DNA of 48,265 nt from Myxococcales bacterium. Lineage in GTDB: Bacteria; Myxococcota_A; Polyangia; Polyangiales; Polyangiaceae. Numbering within the stretch: position 1 is the stretch's first letter; each line of letters opens with the position of its first letter. The translations under genes were made by a program, and so were the position numbers. The notes under the pieces were generated by a model that was not told where the DNA came from, searched no databases, and saw only the letters and a program-made list of their open reading frames with translations. Location: the NCBI GenBank assembly GCA_013297655.1, contig JAAFHV010000038.1, positions 1-48,265 of the forward strand, given 5' to 3'. Of this stretch, positions 8,573-16,411 are shown one piece after another.

Positions 8573-9265
8573 TCACGCGTTCGCGTGGACGACGAGATCG
8601 AGATCGGCGGCGCGACCGCGGAAGTCGTCCATCATCCCGGGAGGCCCGGCGACGAAGAGCATGGTCGCGCGTTCGCCTCGCGCGTGGTGGCTCGTTACCG
8701 CCTCCTGCACCATCGCGGCGATCACCTCGAACGGCGCGCTGGTGCTCGCGGGCTCGTGCGAGACGCACACGACCACCTTCGCCCCCTGCGCGACGAGCGC
8801 CTCGAGCTCGGCACGCAGCGGCACCTGTGCGATCTCGCGAACCCCTAAAAAGAGCGTGACTTGGGACGCTCGCGCCTCGGCCGCGAGCGCGAGGTAGAGC
8901 CCACGGATCGCGCCGAGCGCGCTGCCCACCGCGACGAGCCACAACGGCCCGTCGGTCGCGGCGGGATACGGAAACCCAGCGAAGCTCGGGACCGCGACGA
9001 GCAGCTCGGCACCGAGCGGAGCGCTGAGCACCTCGTGCGCGACGGTGCCGGCGTCACGAACGAGGAGCGCCCACCGTGTCGCGCTCTGCGGGGAGGCGAG
9101 GGCGAAGAACGCGTCTTCCGTTTCGCCTTTGACAACGAGGACTTGGCCATGTCGCGCGTAACTGTTGCGGACGTGGTCCGGCGCTTCGAGGTGCACGAGG
9201 GTGAGGCCTGCGCCCGCGTCCTCGCGCGCGACGATGCGAACCCGCGCGCCGTCCGCCGCGTTCAA
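8573..9265 (-). CDS. FNR-like FAD/NAD(P)-dependent oxidoreductase domain protein
   Basis: Starting from the TTG at 9265 gives 230 residues. The start is inferred from a GCGGAG ribosome-binding site and from overlap with the upstream stop codon (TTGA), which indicates translational coupling; no ATG or GTG lies in a suitable place. The fold resembles ferredoxin-NADP reductase: an N-terminal beta-barrel part, a Gly-rich segment LVAVGSALGAIRGLYLAL in place of the usual GTGIAP motif, and FVAGPPGMMDDF corresponding to the C-terminal CGPPGM motif with Cys replaced by Ala. It probably transfers electrons between NAD(P)H and a flavin or partner protein. No iron-sulfur cluster motif is present, and the redox partner is unknown. 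Confidence 0.65.
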   Translation of the reverse strand: MNAADGARVRIVAREDAGAGLTLVHLEAPDHVRNSYARHGQVLVVKGETEDAFFALASPQSATRWALLVRDAGTVAHEVLSAPLGAELLVAVPSFAGFPYPAATDGPLWLVAVGSALGAIRGLYLALAAEARASQVTLFLGVREIAQVPLRAELEALVAQGAKVVVCVSHEPASTSAPFEVIAAMVQEAVTSHHARGERATMLFVAGPPGMMDDFRGRAADLDLVVHANA

Positions 9266-10200
9266 AAAGCTCCGCTGAGCGTGAGCCCGCCATACCCCGG
9301 CGCCATGCTGGGCACGATGCGAGGAAGGCGCGCCGAAGCCGCTGCGGGGCCCGTGGGCTCGAGAAAATGCCAGATCAGCCCGGTCGCGACGAGCACCCCG
9401 CCGCCGATCGCGGCGCCGATCCCGACGCCGTTGAGCGTCTCGGCGCGGGCCGCATCTTGGCTCTCCGCGGTGGTCGTGCACGCAGAATTGCCGACCTCGA
9501 ACTTGGGACCGTTCGGCTCGCTCGAGTTGCGCGGAGTACCAATCCGCGGATCACCCGCTCTGATAGGTTCACACCCTGCAGGCACATCGAACGCGGCCGT
9601 CATCACGATGCCCGCCACGAGCACCACCGCGCCGGCGCCGGTGACGATCCACGGTGCGATCCCGTGCTCGCGCACGATCACGTTGTTCGCGGGAGGCGCG
9701 GTGTCGTTGCGCGCAGCGGCGGAAGCAGCAGCGGCCGCCGCTGCGTCACGCTCTTTTTTCTTCTCTTCGACGAGCCCACGAAGATTCTTGATCTTGGTCT
9801 CGATGGGCGACCGCTCGGCGCCGGTGAGGGCTTGTCGCTCGAGGACGAGGGTGAGCGCGGCGATCGCGTCCTCGTACTTGCCCTGCTTCTCGAGCACGCT
9901 CGCGATGATCTGGAGGAACGCGTGGCGGGAGCAGTCTTTTTTGTAGGCGGCGACGAGCAACGTGACCGCTTCACCGTAAGACGACTCGTCGGCCTTGTTT
10001 TTCCCTGCGATGAACGTCTTCCGTGCCTCGTCCGCGGCCTCCGGTTTCACCTCCGAGCAGGCAGCGGGAAACTCGATCGGGCGCGACGACCCTTGCGCAA
10101 CGGGACCGGGCTGAGCGAGCGCGGTGCCCTCGCCATAAAGGCCGATCGCCAACGGGAGGGCGATAAGGCTCGCCAAAAGGGAAGTGTGCGATTTTGCCAT
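9262..10200 (-). CDS. Secreted/membrane TPR-containing protein, myxobacterial type
   Basis: The 312-residue product from the ATG at 10200 has a signal peptide (SLLASLIALPLAIGLYGEGTALAQ). Helical tetratricopeptide-like repeats follow (KNKADESSYGEAVTLLVAAY, then LQIIASVLEKQGKYEDAIAA), then a charged coiled-coil stretch with an Ala run. Two hydrophobic segments come next (WIVTGAGAVVLVAGIVMTAA and GVGIGAAIGGGVLVATGLIW), separated by a Cys-containing loop. The design, TPR outside plus a late membrane hairpin, is common among myxobacterial proteins of unknown function. Its stop codon overlaps the start of the oxidoreductase gene, so the two form an operon. An alternative in-frame start exists at 10248, but it puts the signal peptide internally. 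Confidence 0.65.
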   Translation of the reverse strand: MAKSHTSLLASLIALPLAIGLYGEGTALAQPGPVAQGSSRPIEFPAACSEVKPEAADEARKTFIAGKNKADESSYGEAVTLLVAAYKKDCSRHAFLQIIASVLEKQGKYEDAIAALTLVLERQALTGAERSPIETKIKNLRGLVEEKKKERDAAAAAAASAAARNDTAPPANNVIVREHGIAPWIVTGAGAVVLVAGIVMTAAFDVPAGCEPIRAGDPRIGTPRNSSEPNGPKFEVGNSACTTTAESQDAARAETLNGVGIGAAIGGGVLVATGLIWHFLEPTGPAAASARLPRIVPSMAPGYGGLTLSGAF

Positions 10201-10348
10201 GACCAAGCTCAAGGAAGATAGCTCGCGACGTCGCCGCTTGGACACCAATTCCGACCCAGGCTCGCCCTCCGGCGACAGGTGCCGTGTGCTTTCGCCGACG
10301 AGGACGGAGGCGTCCGAAGAGGCACCCCTTCACGTAGGACCTGGATCC

Positions 10349-10948
10349 TCAGGCGGGAGCGCGGACCTTGGTAGCTTTTGCACCGAACTGGGTGGTCGCG
10401 TCGGCGAGCCAGGCGAGGCCGGCGTGATCGGGAGGTAGCGCGACCGCGCACAGCACGAAGCCACCGGGGCGCACCTCGGCGTGGAGCGGAGTCTGCCAGC
10501 CCATCACGAGCTTCTTGAGGCTCGGCGTGAGCGCCTCGGTGACCGCTTCTTGCGTCTGGCCGAACGTGGCGAAGATGCCATCGAACCACGCGTCGCCGCC
10601 GCTCTGGCGCTGCATCGACACGAGATCGAGCGGCTCGCCGAAGAGCAAATGACGATCGCTGGTGATCGCGAATTTGCCTTTGATTCTCTCGTCTTGAACG
10701 ATCGCGAGCCAAGCCGCGACCTCACGCTTGCCGCTGTGGAGGTGCGGCGCGGGCACCTCTTGCACGATCGTGGAGAGCGTGATCGAGCCGATGTCGCCGG
10801 TGGCGCTGAGGGCGTGCTCGTAACGAATGGGCACGCGCAGTGTGGCGAAGGGCTCCCACACGCGCATCCAACGCTCGTCGGCGTCGGGCTCGTAGCGGAA
10901 GCCGCGTGTCGCGGCGAAGTGGGCAATCCAGGGGACGGAGACGCTCAC
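10349..10948 (-). CDS. Conserved hypothetical protein downstream of ccmE
   Basis: The 199-residue soluble protein starts at a GTG (10948), 10 bp after the ccmE stop, so the pair are probably co-transcribed. I see no signal peptide, transmembrane segment or nucleotide-binding motif. It begins VPWIAHFAATRGFRYEPDAD and has alternating beta-like segments (LRVPIRYEHALSATGDIGSI, FVLCAVALPP) with a helical middle part (FDGIFATFGQTQEAVTEALT). No family is recognised. The short spacing hints at an envelope or maturation-related role beside CcmE, but this is inference from position only. Confidence 0.55.
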   Translation of the reverse strand: MSVSVPWIAHFAATRGFRYEPDADERWMRVWEPFATLRVPIRYEHALSATGDIGSITLSTIVQEVPAPHLHSGKREVAAWLAIVQDERIKGKFAITSDRHLLFGEPLDLVSMQRQSGGDAWFDGIFATFGQTQEAVTEALTPSLKKLVMGWQTPLHAEVRPGGFVLCAVALPPDHAGLAWLADATTQFGAKATKVRAPA

Positions 10949-10958
10949 GCGGTCGCGC

Positions 10959-11549
10959 TCACATCGAGGGAGCGGCCGAGTGGGGCATACGCTCGCCCTT
11001 TTGCTGGCGCTCTTTCATGTCGTATTTGCTCGGGCACTTCGCGAGCACGCTGGTGGCTTCGAAGGTGCTGTCGGTGAGGAGCTCCCCCTCCACCGTGACC
11101 GCGACGTCCATGTCCGGCACGTCGCGGAAGGTATCGGGGACGACACATTGCGCGAAACGAACGGGAACTTGAACGCCGTTTTTCTCGATGGTGAAGCGGT
11201 ACTCGCAGGGCTGCTCGCGCTTCTTCAAGGTGCCGTGCACCAGGTTGCCCTCGGCCCGCACTTGGCGCCCGGCGAAGGTGGACTTGTTCTTCACGAGCTC
11301 GTCCACCGGCTTGGAGTAGATGCCTTTGCCCTCCATGCTCGTGAACACGAGCGCGACGATCGCCGCGGCGGCCATGACGAGCGGGATCGCGATGATGAGC
11401 CCCTTGCGAGTGGAAGCCTCCGAGCCATCGTCCCCGCGACGCCGACGGAGGGGGACTTCATGGGTGTTCCCGGGCACGTCGTCGGACGACCCTTGCGAGT
11501 CTCCGGCGGGGGACTCGGGAGCCATCTCGCTCTTGGTGGGGTCGCTCAT
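10959..11549 (-). CDS. ccmE: Cytochrome c maturation protein CcmE, Cys-type haem chaperone
   Basis: CcmE is the periplasmic haem chaperone of cytochrome c maturation system I: it binds haem covalently and passes it to the CcmF/H ligase. The 196-residue product has a Ser/Gly-rich N-terminus, one transmembrane helix (IIAIPLVMAAAAIVALVFTS) and the OB-fold beta-barrel (FAGRQVRAEGNLVHGTL through VTVEGELL). The haem-attachment motif reads KCPSKYD, with Cys172 and Tyr176, instead of the common HxxxY. This is the CxxxY variant known from Desulfovibrio-type and archaeal CcmE. The ATG at 11549 is preferred to an in-frame TTG at 11558. No other ccm gene lies in the window. Confidence 0.85.
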   Translation of the reverse strand: MSDPTKSEMAPESPAGDSQGSSDDVPGNTHEVPLRRRRGDDGSEASTRKGLIIAIPLVMAAAAIVALVFTSMEGKGIYSKPVDELVKNKSTFAGRQVRAEGNLVHGTLKKREQPCEYRFTIEKNGVQVPVRFAQCVVPDTFRDVPDMDVAVTVEGELLTDSTFEATSVLAKCPSKYDMKERQQKGERMPHSAAPSM

Positions 11550-11624
11550 TGCCCGCAAAGTCTAGGGTGAGATCGGCGTTGCGTCCACCAGGCCAGTGCA
11601 TTCGGCCATCGGGCCACGAGTCCG

Positions 11625-11674
11625 AGCTGCGCTCGTCCCGTTGGCACGGTTGGTTCGTGGCGTCGCTCGGTCCT
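11625..11674. repeat. Dispersed intergenic repeat, copy 1
   Basis: This copy, upstream of the HNH nuclease gene, has the 33-base motif (11625-11657) directly followed by, and overlapping, the 21-base motif (11654-11674) that recurs exactly at 45723-45743. It lies in the 229-bp gap between ccmE and the HNH gene. Confidence 0.55.
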
Positions 11675-11778
11675 TCGCCCCCGCCTTGCGGGAGCCTCGC
11701 TGGCGCGTGCTACGCTTCGATGTGGGTAAGCTCTCGAGCTTCCGCTTAATAGCCGCGACAATCCCAGAGGTACGTGCC

Positions 11779-12354
11779 GTGACCGACGTTCTTGCCAAGC
11801 CGGTCCTCGTCCTGAACCGGCATTTTTCGCCCATCCAAATGACCACCGCCAAGCGCGGGATGATTCTCCTTTACGGCGGCGCTGCGCATGCGCTCGACGA
11901 ACAGGGAGAGCCCTGCGATTTCGAGAAGTGGCGCGCGCTCCCCGTCCGAGAAGAGGACGACGCGATCCCGATCGTAGGCGGCGCGCTTCGTGTCCCGCGG
12001 GTGCTGCATTTGCTGCGCTACGACCGCACGCCCCGTCTCGCGATCCGCCTCACGCGGAAGAACTTGATGATTCGGGACGACTACCAGTGCCAGTACTGCC
12101 AGAAGAAGCCGCTCGTCCGAGAGCTGAACATCGATCACGTACAACCGCGATCGCGCGGCGGCCCCGACACGTGGGAGAACCTGGTCGTGGCCTGTCGGAT
12201 CTGCAACCTGAAGAAGGGCTGGAAGACACCAGAAGAGGCGAACATGCGCCTCTTGAAGAAGCCAGTCCGCCCGCGCTGGGCGCTCACGACTCACCTCGTC
12301 ATGTCGACCCAAGCGCGCTTCCCGGAGTGGGAGCCCTTCCTCGAAGCGGGCTGA
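11779..12354 (+). CDS. HNH endonuclease family protein
   Basis: The GTG at 11779 sits 8 bases after a CAGAGG ribosome-binding site, giving 191 residues; the frame is open further upstream but without a better start. The N-terminal half (VLVLNRHFSPIQMTTAKRGM) is typical of the bacterial HNH group with a leading beta domain. The nuclease part has zinc cysteines in CQYC (104, 107) and CRIC (139, 142), with IDHVQPRSRGG (Asp119, His120) and the Asn of WENL (134) forming the beta-beta-alpha metal site. It probably nicks or cleaves DNA. Homologues are often single chromosomal genes of unknown physiological role. It converges on the AgmX-like gene with a terminator between. Confidence 0.85.
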   Translation: MTDVLAKPVLVLNRHFSPIQMTTAKRGMILLYGGAAHALDEQGEPCDFEKWRALPVREEDDAIPIVGGALRVPRVLHLLRYDRTPRLAIRLTRKNLMIRDDYQCQYCQKKPLVRELNIDHVQPRSRGGPDTWENLVVACRICNLKKGWKTPEEANMRLLKKPVRPRWALTTHLVMSTQARFPEWEPFLEAG

Positions 12355-12356
12355 TG

Positions 12357-12385
12357 CAAAAGAAGGGTGCGCTCTACACCCTTCT
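12357..12385. terminator. Bidirectional intrinsic terminator between convergent genes
   Basis: A perfect 9-bp stem (AGAAGGGTG at 12361-12369 and CACCCTTCT at 12377-12385) encloses a 7-base loop, directly between the HNH nuclease stop and the AgmX-like gene stop. On the minus strand the stem runs into CTTCTTTTGC, a usable U-tract. On the plus strand the tail is only partly T-rich, so termination should be better for the minus-strand gene. Confidence 0.65.
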
Positions 12386-12391
12386 CGCTCG

Positions 12392-12952
12392 TTACTGCTG
12401 GATGATCCCGGCGTCGCGGGCGGCGCGGAACTGATCGAGGTTGCGCTTGAAGTTGAACGGGTAGTGCGCCCGTGTCTCCAAGCCCTTGGCGCTGGGGGGG
12501 AACTTCAGGCTCTTGATGACGTCGACGAGGCACTTGCCGATCGCCTCGTCTCCCACGTTCGTGTGGGCGGGATCGACGCTCGCGTCGGCGATGACCCCTT
12601 GCGGATCGATGACGAACTTCACGTCCACGTCGCCCTCGAGCTTGGGGTTCTTCGAGGCTTGGCGGTCGTAGCAGGCGCGCGTCTCGGGCTTCTTCGCCTT
12701 CACACGGGCGGCGATGTCTTCCGCGGAGCGACCGTCGGTCTTCGTCTCGAGCTTTTGGCCGAGGCCGCCGTCCTCGTCGACGCGGGTGGTGGTGGAGCCC
12801 GGGGTGCCGACCTCGGCGGGACCGGAGGCAGAGGGGCTCGCGCTCGCGACGCTGCCCGGCTCGGGGGTCTTGACGGCGCCATTTCCGCACGCGGCGGCGG
12901 CGAGGAGCAGAACCGAAGGAACGAACACCGCGATGCGCATGAGAATTCGCAT
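12392..12952 (-). CDS. Lipoprotein with AgmX/PglI-type C-terminal domain
   Basis: The ATG at 12952 (a second ATG is at 12940) starts a 186-residue lipoprotein with signal MRIAVFVPSVLLLAAAAC. A Ser/Pro/Gly linker leads to a region starting RSAEDIAARVKAKKPETRACYDRQASKN and continuing DVDVKFVIDPQGVIADASV, then KCLVDVIKSLKFPPS. These are the features of the AgmX/PglI C-terminal domain of myxobacterial envelope proteins, which is related in shape to TonB C-terminal domains, with paired cysteines and a closing FPPS-type motif. Such proteins are linked with gliding and envelope machinery in Myxococcus; for this copy the role is not shown. It is divergent from the Cys-rich lipoprotein gene. Confidence 0.7.
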   Translation of the reverse strand: MRILMRIAVFVPSVLLLAAAACGNGAVKTPEPGSVASASPSASGPAEVGTPGSTTTRVDEDGGLGQKLETKTDGRSAEDIAARVKAKKPETRACYDRQASKNPKLEGDVDVKFVIDPQGVIADASVDPAHTNVGDEAIGKCLVDVIKSLKFPPSAKGLETRAHYPFNFKRNLDQFRAARDAGIIQQ

Positions 12953-13130
12953 GGAGCGACGGTACCCGATTTTCGATCGCGAGCCGCGCGCGAACGGCGG
13001 CGCCGAAACCGTCGCGAGCCTCGACGACGGCGCCAGAGCACACGTCGGATGCGCAGCTCGACGACGAACTGAGGCTGTTTTGCGCGGGTCGCGGCTCGAC
13101 GAAAGGCCCTTCGTGTGCTGAAGAGAGGCG

Positions 13131-13616
13131 ATGCGCGGAGTGATCGTCGGCATCGGGATCGCGGGCCTCGTCGGGGCGTGCGCGCTCACGTTCGCGGCCT
13201 GCCGCGACGACTCTCCCACCGTGCAAGGGTGCCGAAACATCCCCGCCGGTGGCTGCCCGCGGTCGCGCGGCTTGGCCTGCACCGATCCCGCGTGCGAGCG
13301 GGTGTACCTCTGCAATGAAGACGGCTCGTGGACGCTCGATCGTGAGTGCCCCAAGCGCGCCCCCGGCCCCGACGCGGCGACGAGCGCCACGAGCGACGCC
13401 GCGGCGCCCCCGGTCGACGCCGGGTTCGTCGTGCCCCCCGGGGCTTATGGCGGTCCTGGTTGCGCCGCGCTGCAATCTCCGGACTGCGCGCTCGGCACCG
13501 CCCTCGCGTGCGGGAAGAGCTGCTGCGGCTGCGAGGATCTCTTCATATGCGAGAGCGGCGGCTGGGCCGGCTGGGGCTACTGCGGCGACGCGGGCCCCGT
13601 AAAATCCGGGCGCTGA
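13131..13616 (+). CDS. Cys-rich secreted lipoprotein of unknown function
   Basis: The ATG at 13131 follows an AGAGAGG ribosome-binding site. The 161-residue product has a lipoprotein signal (MRGVIVGIGIAGLVGACALTFAAC). The mature part has two Cys-rich modules (CRNIPAGGCPRSRGLACTDPAC and CALGTALACGKSCCGCEDLFIC), separated by an Asp/Ala/Pro-rich linker. The many cysteines suggest disulfide-bonded small domains exposed outside the cytoplasm. No enzyme motif is seen. This pattern of short Cys modules and acidic linkers is frequent in myxobacterial surface lipoproteins. Confidence 0.7.
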   Translation: MRGVIVGIGIAGLVGACALTFAACRDDSPTVQGCRNIPAGGCPRSRGLACTDPACERVYLCNEDGSWTLDRECPKRAPGPDAATSATSDAAAPPVDAGFVVPPGAYGGPGCAALQSPDCALGTALACGKSCCGCEDLFICESGGWAGWGYCGDAGPVKSGR

Positions 13617-13632
13617 GCGAGCCGCGTGGGGC

Positions 13633-13648
13633 TTCGCGCGATCGCGAA
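13633..13648. terminator. Possible hairpin between convergent genes
   Basis: TTCGCG and CGCGAA flank a CGAT loop in the 43-bp gap between the Cys-rich lipoprotein stop and the TPR protein stop. The stem is short and there is no T-tract, so this is only a weak terminator candidate. Confidence 0.25.
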
Positions 13649-13659
13649 ACGAGCGACGA

Positions 13660-13971
13660 TCAGAGCGTTCCGAGGGCGGACTCGAGCTCCCCGAGGGCGT
13701 GGGTGTTGCCCATTTTTTTCGCCCACGTGATGCCCTCCTCGAGCCACGTGCGCGCTTCGTCTTTGCGGTCGGCCTCGGCGAGCATCTGCCCGCACATGAG
13801 GTACATCGCGACGTAGTCCGGCTTGATGCCGCGGAGATCGACGAAGGTACGGAGCGCGTCGTCCACGCGCGCGCGGGTGCGGTACTCCATCGCGAGGCCG
13901 TAGTACGCCATCGGATCTTGGGTGCCCTTCTGGACGAGACCCTCGAGGAAGAGGAAGCGCTTGTCACTCAT
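13660..13971 (-). CDS. Small tetratricopeptide-repeat protein
   Basis: The ATG at 13971 gives a 103-residue cytoplasmic protein with no signal peptide. It has about three TPR-like helical pairs: FLFLEGLVQKGTQDPMAYYG, EYRTRARVDDALRTFVDLRG and CGQMLAEADRKDEARTWLEE. Small stand-alone TPR proteins of this type are common in myxobacteria and are presumed to be protein-interaction adaptors. Nothing nearby identifies the partner. It converges on the Cys-rich lipoprotein gene. Confidence 0.7.
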   Translation of the reverse strand: MSDKRFLFLEGLVQKGTQDPMAYYGLAMEYRTRARVDDALRTFVDLRGIKPDYVAMYLMCGQMLAEADRKDEARTWLEEGITWAKKMGNTHALGELESALGTL

Positions 13972-14287
13972 GACGGCTGAAGTAGTGCATCGCCCACGCG
14001 ATCGCATCAAGTCTTGCTGCGGACCTCGTGCCCGACGCCAACGCAGAGCGTTCGCACGTCGCGGTCATGGGTCAGAACCGCCGCGGTCGCACGTCGGAAC
14101 CCGCGGCCGGACCGCGTGCGTTGCGAGCGGGACCGGGCAGCGACACGCCTCTGGGAAGAGGTCCGGCGATGACATTGTGCGTCGCAGCGTTCGGGTGCAA
14201 CAAAATCGGCCAGATTCGCTTCATTTAGGCGCCAAGGAGCCATATTGCATTGCACAATTTTTGAGCCGTGGTCATAGTAGGCGTTCG
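13972..14287. other. Intergenic region upstream of the PHB depolymerase gene
   Basis: This 316-bp gap between divergent genes (TPR protein to the left, PHB depolymerase to the right) has no convincing gene. The last 60 bases are distinctly AT-richer than the surroundings and contain the candidate promoter listed separately. Confidence 0.5.
14250..14278 (+). promoter_or_regulatory. Candidate promoter of the PHB degradation operon
   Basis: TTGCAC at 14250-14255 and CATAGT at 14273-14278 are separated by 17 bases, in an AT-rich patch that stands out locally. The -10 box would place the transcription start within a few bases of the ATG at 14288, implying a leaderless or nearly leaderless mRNA; no ribosome-binding site is visible there. 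The patch TTGCATTGCACAA (14245-14257) is nearly palindromic and could be a regulator site. Confidence 0.3.
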
Positions 14288-15601
14288 ATGCTTTACCGCT
14301 TGCACGAGCTCCAGCGTTCTCTTCTCGAGCCCATGGCCAAGGTCACGGGCGCCTTCTCGTCGATCCTCCGCAACCCACGGAGCCCCTTCGCGAAGCTGCC
14401 GCTCGCGCGCGTCGTCGGGGCGAACCAGGCGATGTGGCACCGCCTCACCAAGCGCTACGAGAAGCCCGCGTTCGGGATCGATCGCACCCTCTCCCATGGC
14501 CGCGAAGTGCACGTGGCGGAGACCGTGGTGCTCGACGAGCCCTTCTGCGAGCTCGTGCGGTTCACGCGGTCGAGCGAAGATCCGGTCGTCGCGGAGAAGC
14601 TGCGGAACGATCCGAAGGTGCTCTTGTGCGCCCCGCTCTCGGGCCACCACGCCACGTTGCTTCGCGACACGGTGCGCTCGCTCGTGCAAGACCACGACGT
14701 CTACGTGACCGACTGGGTCGACGCGCGGGACGTGCCCGTCACCGCTGGCGAGTTTCGTCTCGACGACTACGTGCACACGATCCAGCGCCACATTCGCCTC
14801 CTCGGGGCGAAAGATCTCCACGTCCTCGCGGTGTGCCAGCCCACGGTGCCGGTGCTCGGCGCGGTGTCGCTCATGGCGCAAGCGGGGGAGACCACGCCGC
14901 GCACGCTCACCCTCATGGGCGGCCCCATCGACGCACGGAAGAACCCCACCGAGGTCGACACGCTCGCCACGAAGCACCCGCTCTCGTGGTTCGAGAAGAA
15001 GCTGATCCACAAGGTCCCGAAGGGCTTCGCGGGCGAGGGTCGCCGCGTTTACCCTGGGTTTTTGCAGCTCACTGCGTTCGTCTCGATGAACCCGGCTCGT
15101 CACGCGGAGGCGCACTGGGACTACTGGTTCGACCTTCAAAAGGGCGCCACCGGCGAGGGCGGAGCGGCCGCCCACGAGCGGTTCTACGACGACTACAACG
15201 CTGTGCTCGATATGGACGCGCAGTACTACTTGGACACCGTGAAGACCGTGTTCCAAGAGTTCGCGCTCGCGAAGGGCACGTGGGACGTCGACGGCGAGCG
15301 CGTGCGCCCGGAGGCGATCACGAAGACCGCGATTTACACGATCGAGGGTGAGCTCGACGACATCTGCGGAGTGGGCCAGAGCGAGGCCGCGCACGAGCTT
15401 TGTTACGGCGTGCCGAAAGAAAAGAAGAAGCACACGCTCGCGAAGGGCGTGGGCCACTACGGCATTTTTTCCGGTCGAAAGTGGCGCGAGCAAATCTACC
15501 CGCTCGTGCACGCGTTCGTCCGCGAGCACGAGGCGAAGGCCCCCGCCAGCACCAACGAGCTCACGCTCACGACCCCGTCGCACCTCGCCGGAGACGCTTG
15601 A
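14288..15601 (+). CDS. phaZ: Intracellular poly(3-hydroxybutyrate) depolymerase
   Basis: This enzyme hydrolyses stored PHB granules inside the cell. The 437-residue product matches the intracellular PhaZ family along its length: N-terminal helical part (MLYRLHELQRSLLEP), LLCAPLSGHHATLLRDTVRS, VTDWVDARDVP, and the nucleophile motif AVCQPTVPVL with Cys183 in place of the Ser of ordinary lipases. Asp of GELDDICG and His of KGVGHYGIFSG complete the triad. There is no signal peptide, as expected for the cytoplasmic enzyme. Its stop codon is one base from the next gene, a 3-hydroxybutyrate dehydrogenase, so the pair encodes two consecutive steps of PHB use. Confidence 0.93.
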   Translation: MLYRLHELQRSLLEPMAKVTGAFSSILRNPRSPFAKLPLARVVGANQAMWHRLTKRYEKPAFGIDRTLSHGREVHVAETVVLDEPFCELVRFTRSSEDPVVAEKLRNDPKVLLCAPLSGHHATLLRDTVRSLVQDHDVYVTDWVDARDVPVTAGEFRLDDYVHTIQRHIRLLGAKDLHVLAVCQPTVPVLGAVSLMAQAGETTPRTLTLMGGPIDARKNPTEVDTLATKHPLSWFEKKLIHKVPKGFAGEGRRVYPGFLQLTAFVSMNPARHAEAHWDYWFDLQKGATGEGGAAAHERFYDDYNAVLDMDAQYYLDTVKTVFQEFALAKGTWDVDGERVRPEAITKTAIYTIEGELDDICGVGQSEAAHELCYGVPKEKKKHTLAKGVGHYGIFSGRKWREQIYPLVHAFVREHEAKAPASTNELTLTTPSHLAGDA

Positions 15602-15602
15602 G

Positions 15603-16382
15603 ATGCTCGCCGGCAAGGTAGCTCTCGTCACCGGCTCCACGAGCGGCATCGGCCTCGCGATCGCGCGCGCGCTCGCCGAGAAGGGCGCCAGCGTGATCCT
15701 CAACGGCTTCGGGGACTTCGAGAGCGCCAAGCGCGAGGTCTCGGAGGTCGCTCGCGGCGGCGCGCGCGTGGGCTACCACGGCGCCGACATGAGCCGCGAG
15801 CACGACGTCGCGGCGATGATGACCTACGCCGCCCAAGAATTCGGCGGCGTCGACGTGCTCGTGAACAACGCCGGCATCCAACACGTCGCGAAGATCGAAG
15901 ACTTCCCGGTCGACAAGTGGAACGCGATCCTCGCGATCAACCTCACGTCCGCGTTCCACACCACCCGTCTCGCGCTGCCGCACATGAAGGCGAAAAACTG
16001 GGGCCGGATCGTGAACGTGGCCTCCGTGCACGGGCTGGTGGCCTCCGCCGAGAAGAGCGCCTACGTCGCCGCGAAGCACGGGCTCGTCGGCCTCACCAAG
16101 GTCACCGCCCTCGAGACCGCGAAGACCGGCGTCACCTGCAACGCGCTCTGCCCCGGTTGGGTGCTCACCCCCCTCGTCGAAGCGCAGATCAAGGCCCGCG
16201 CCGAGAACGAAGGTGTAGACTACACCGAAGCGAAACGCAGGCTCGTGGCTGAAAAACAGCCCTCCGGTGAGCTCGTGACCGCCTCGCAGCTCGCGGAGCT
16301 GGTGCTCTTTTTCACGAGCGAAGCGGGCAGCCAGGTGCGCGGCGTGGCGTGGAACATGGACGGCGGCTGGGTCGCTCAGTAG
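15603..16382 (+). CDS. bdhA: D-3-hydroxybutyrate dehydrogenase (short-chain dehydrogenase)
   Basis: The enzyme oxidises 3-hydroxybutyrate, released by PHB depolymerase, to acetoacetate with NAD+. The 259-residue SDR has the coenzyme motif TGSTSGIG near residue 11, NNAG, the catalytic Ser in VNVASVHG and the Tyr/Lys pair in SAYVAAKHG. NNAGIQHVAKIEDFPVDKWN and LCPGWVLTPLVEAQI are typical of 3-hydroxybutyrate dehydrogenases rather than acetoacetyl-CoA reductases. It starts one base after the phaZ stop and is certainly co-transcribed with it. An acetoacetyl-CoA reductase role is less likely. Confidence 0.9.
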   Translation: MLAGKVALVTGSTSGIGLAIARALAEKGASVILNGFGDFESAKREVSEVARGGARVGYHGADMSREHDVAAMMTYAAQEFGGVDVLVNNAGIQHVAKIEDFPVDKWNAILAINLTSAFHTTRLALPHMKAKNWGRIVNVASVHGLVASAEKSAYVAAKHGLVGLTKVTALETAKTGVTCNALCPGWVLTPLVEAQIKARAENEGVDYTEAKRRLVAEKQPSGELVTASQLAELVLFFTSEAGSQVRGVAWNMDGGWVAQ

Positions 16383-16411
16383 CCGCGGATCACACGTCAC
16401 GCCTCACGCCG

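Noticed and set aside
8869-8884. GACGCTCGCGCCTC, similar to the start of the repeat unit
   Set aside because: The match stops after 14 bases, lies in frame inside the oxidoreductase gene and does not disrupt it; probably chance in GC-rich DNA.
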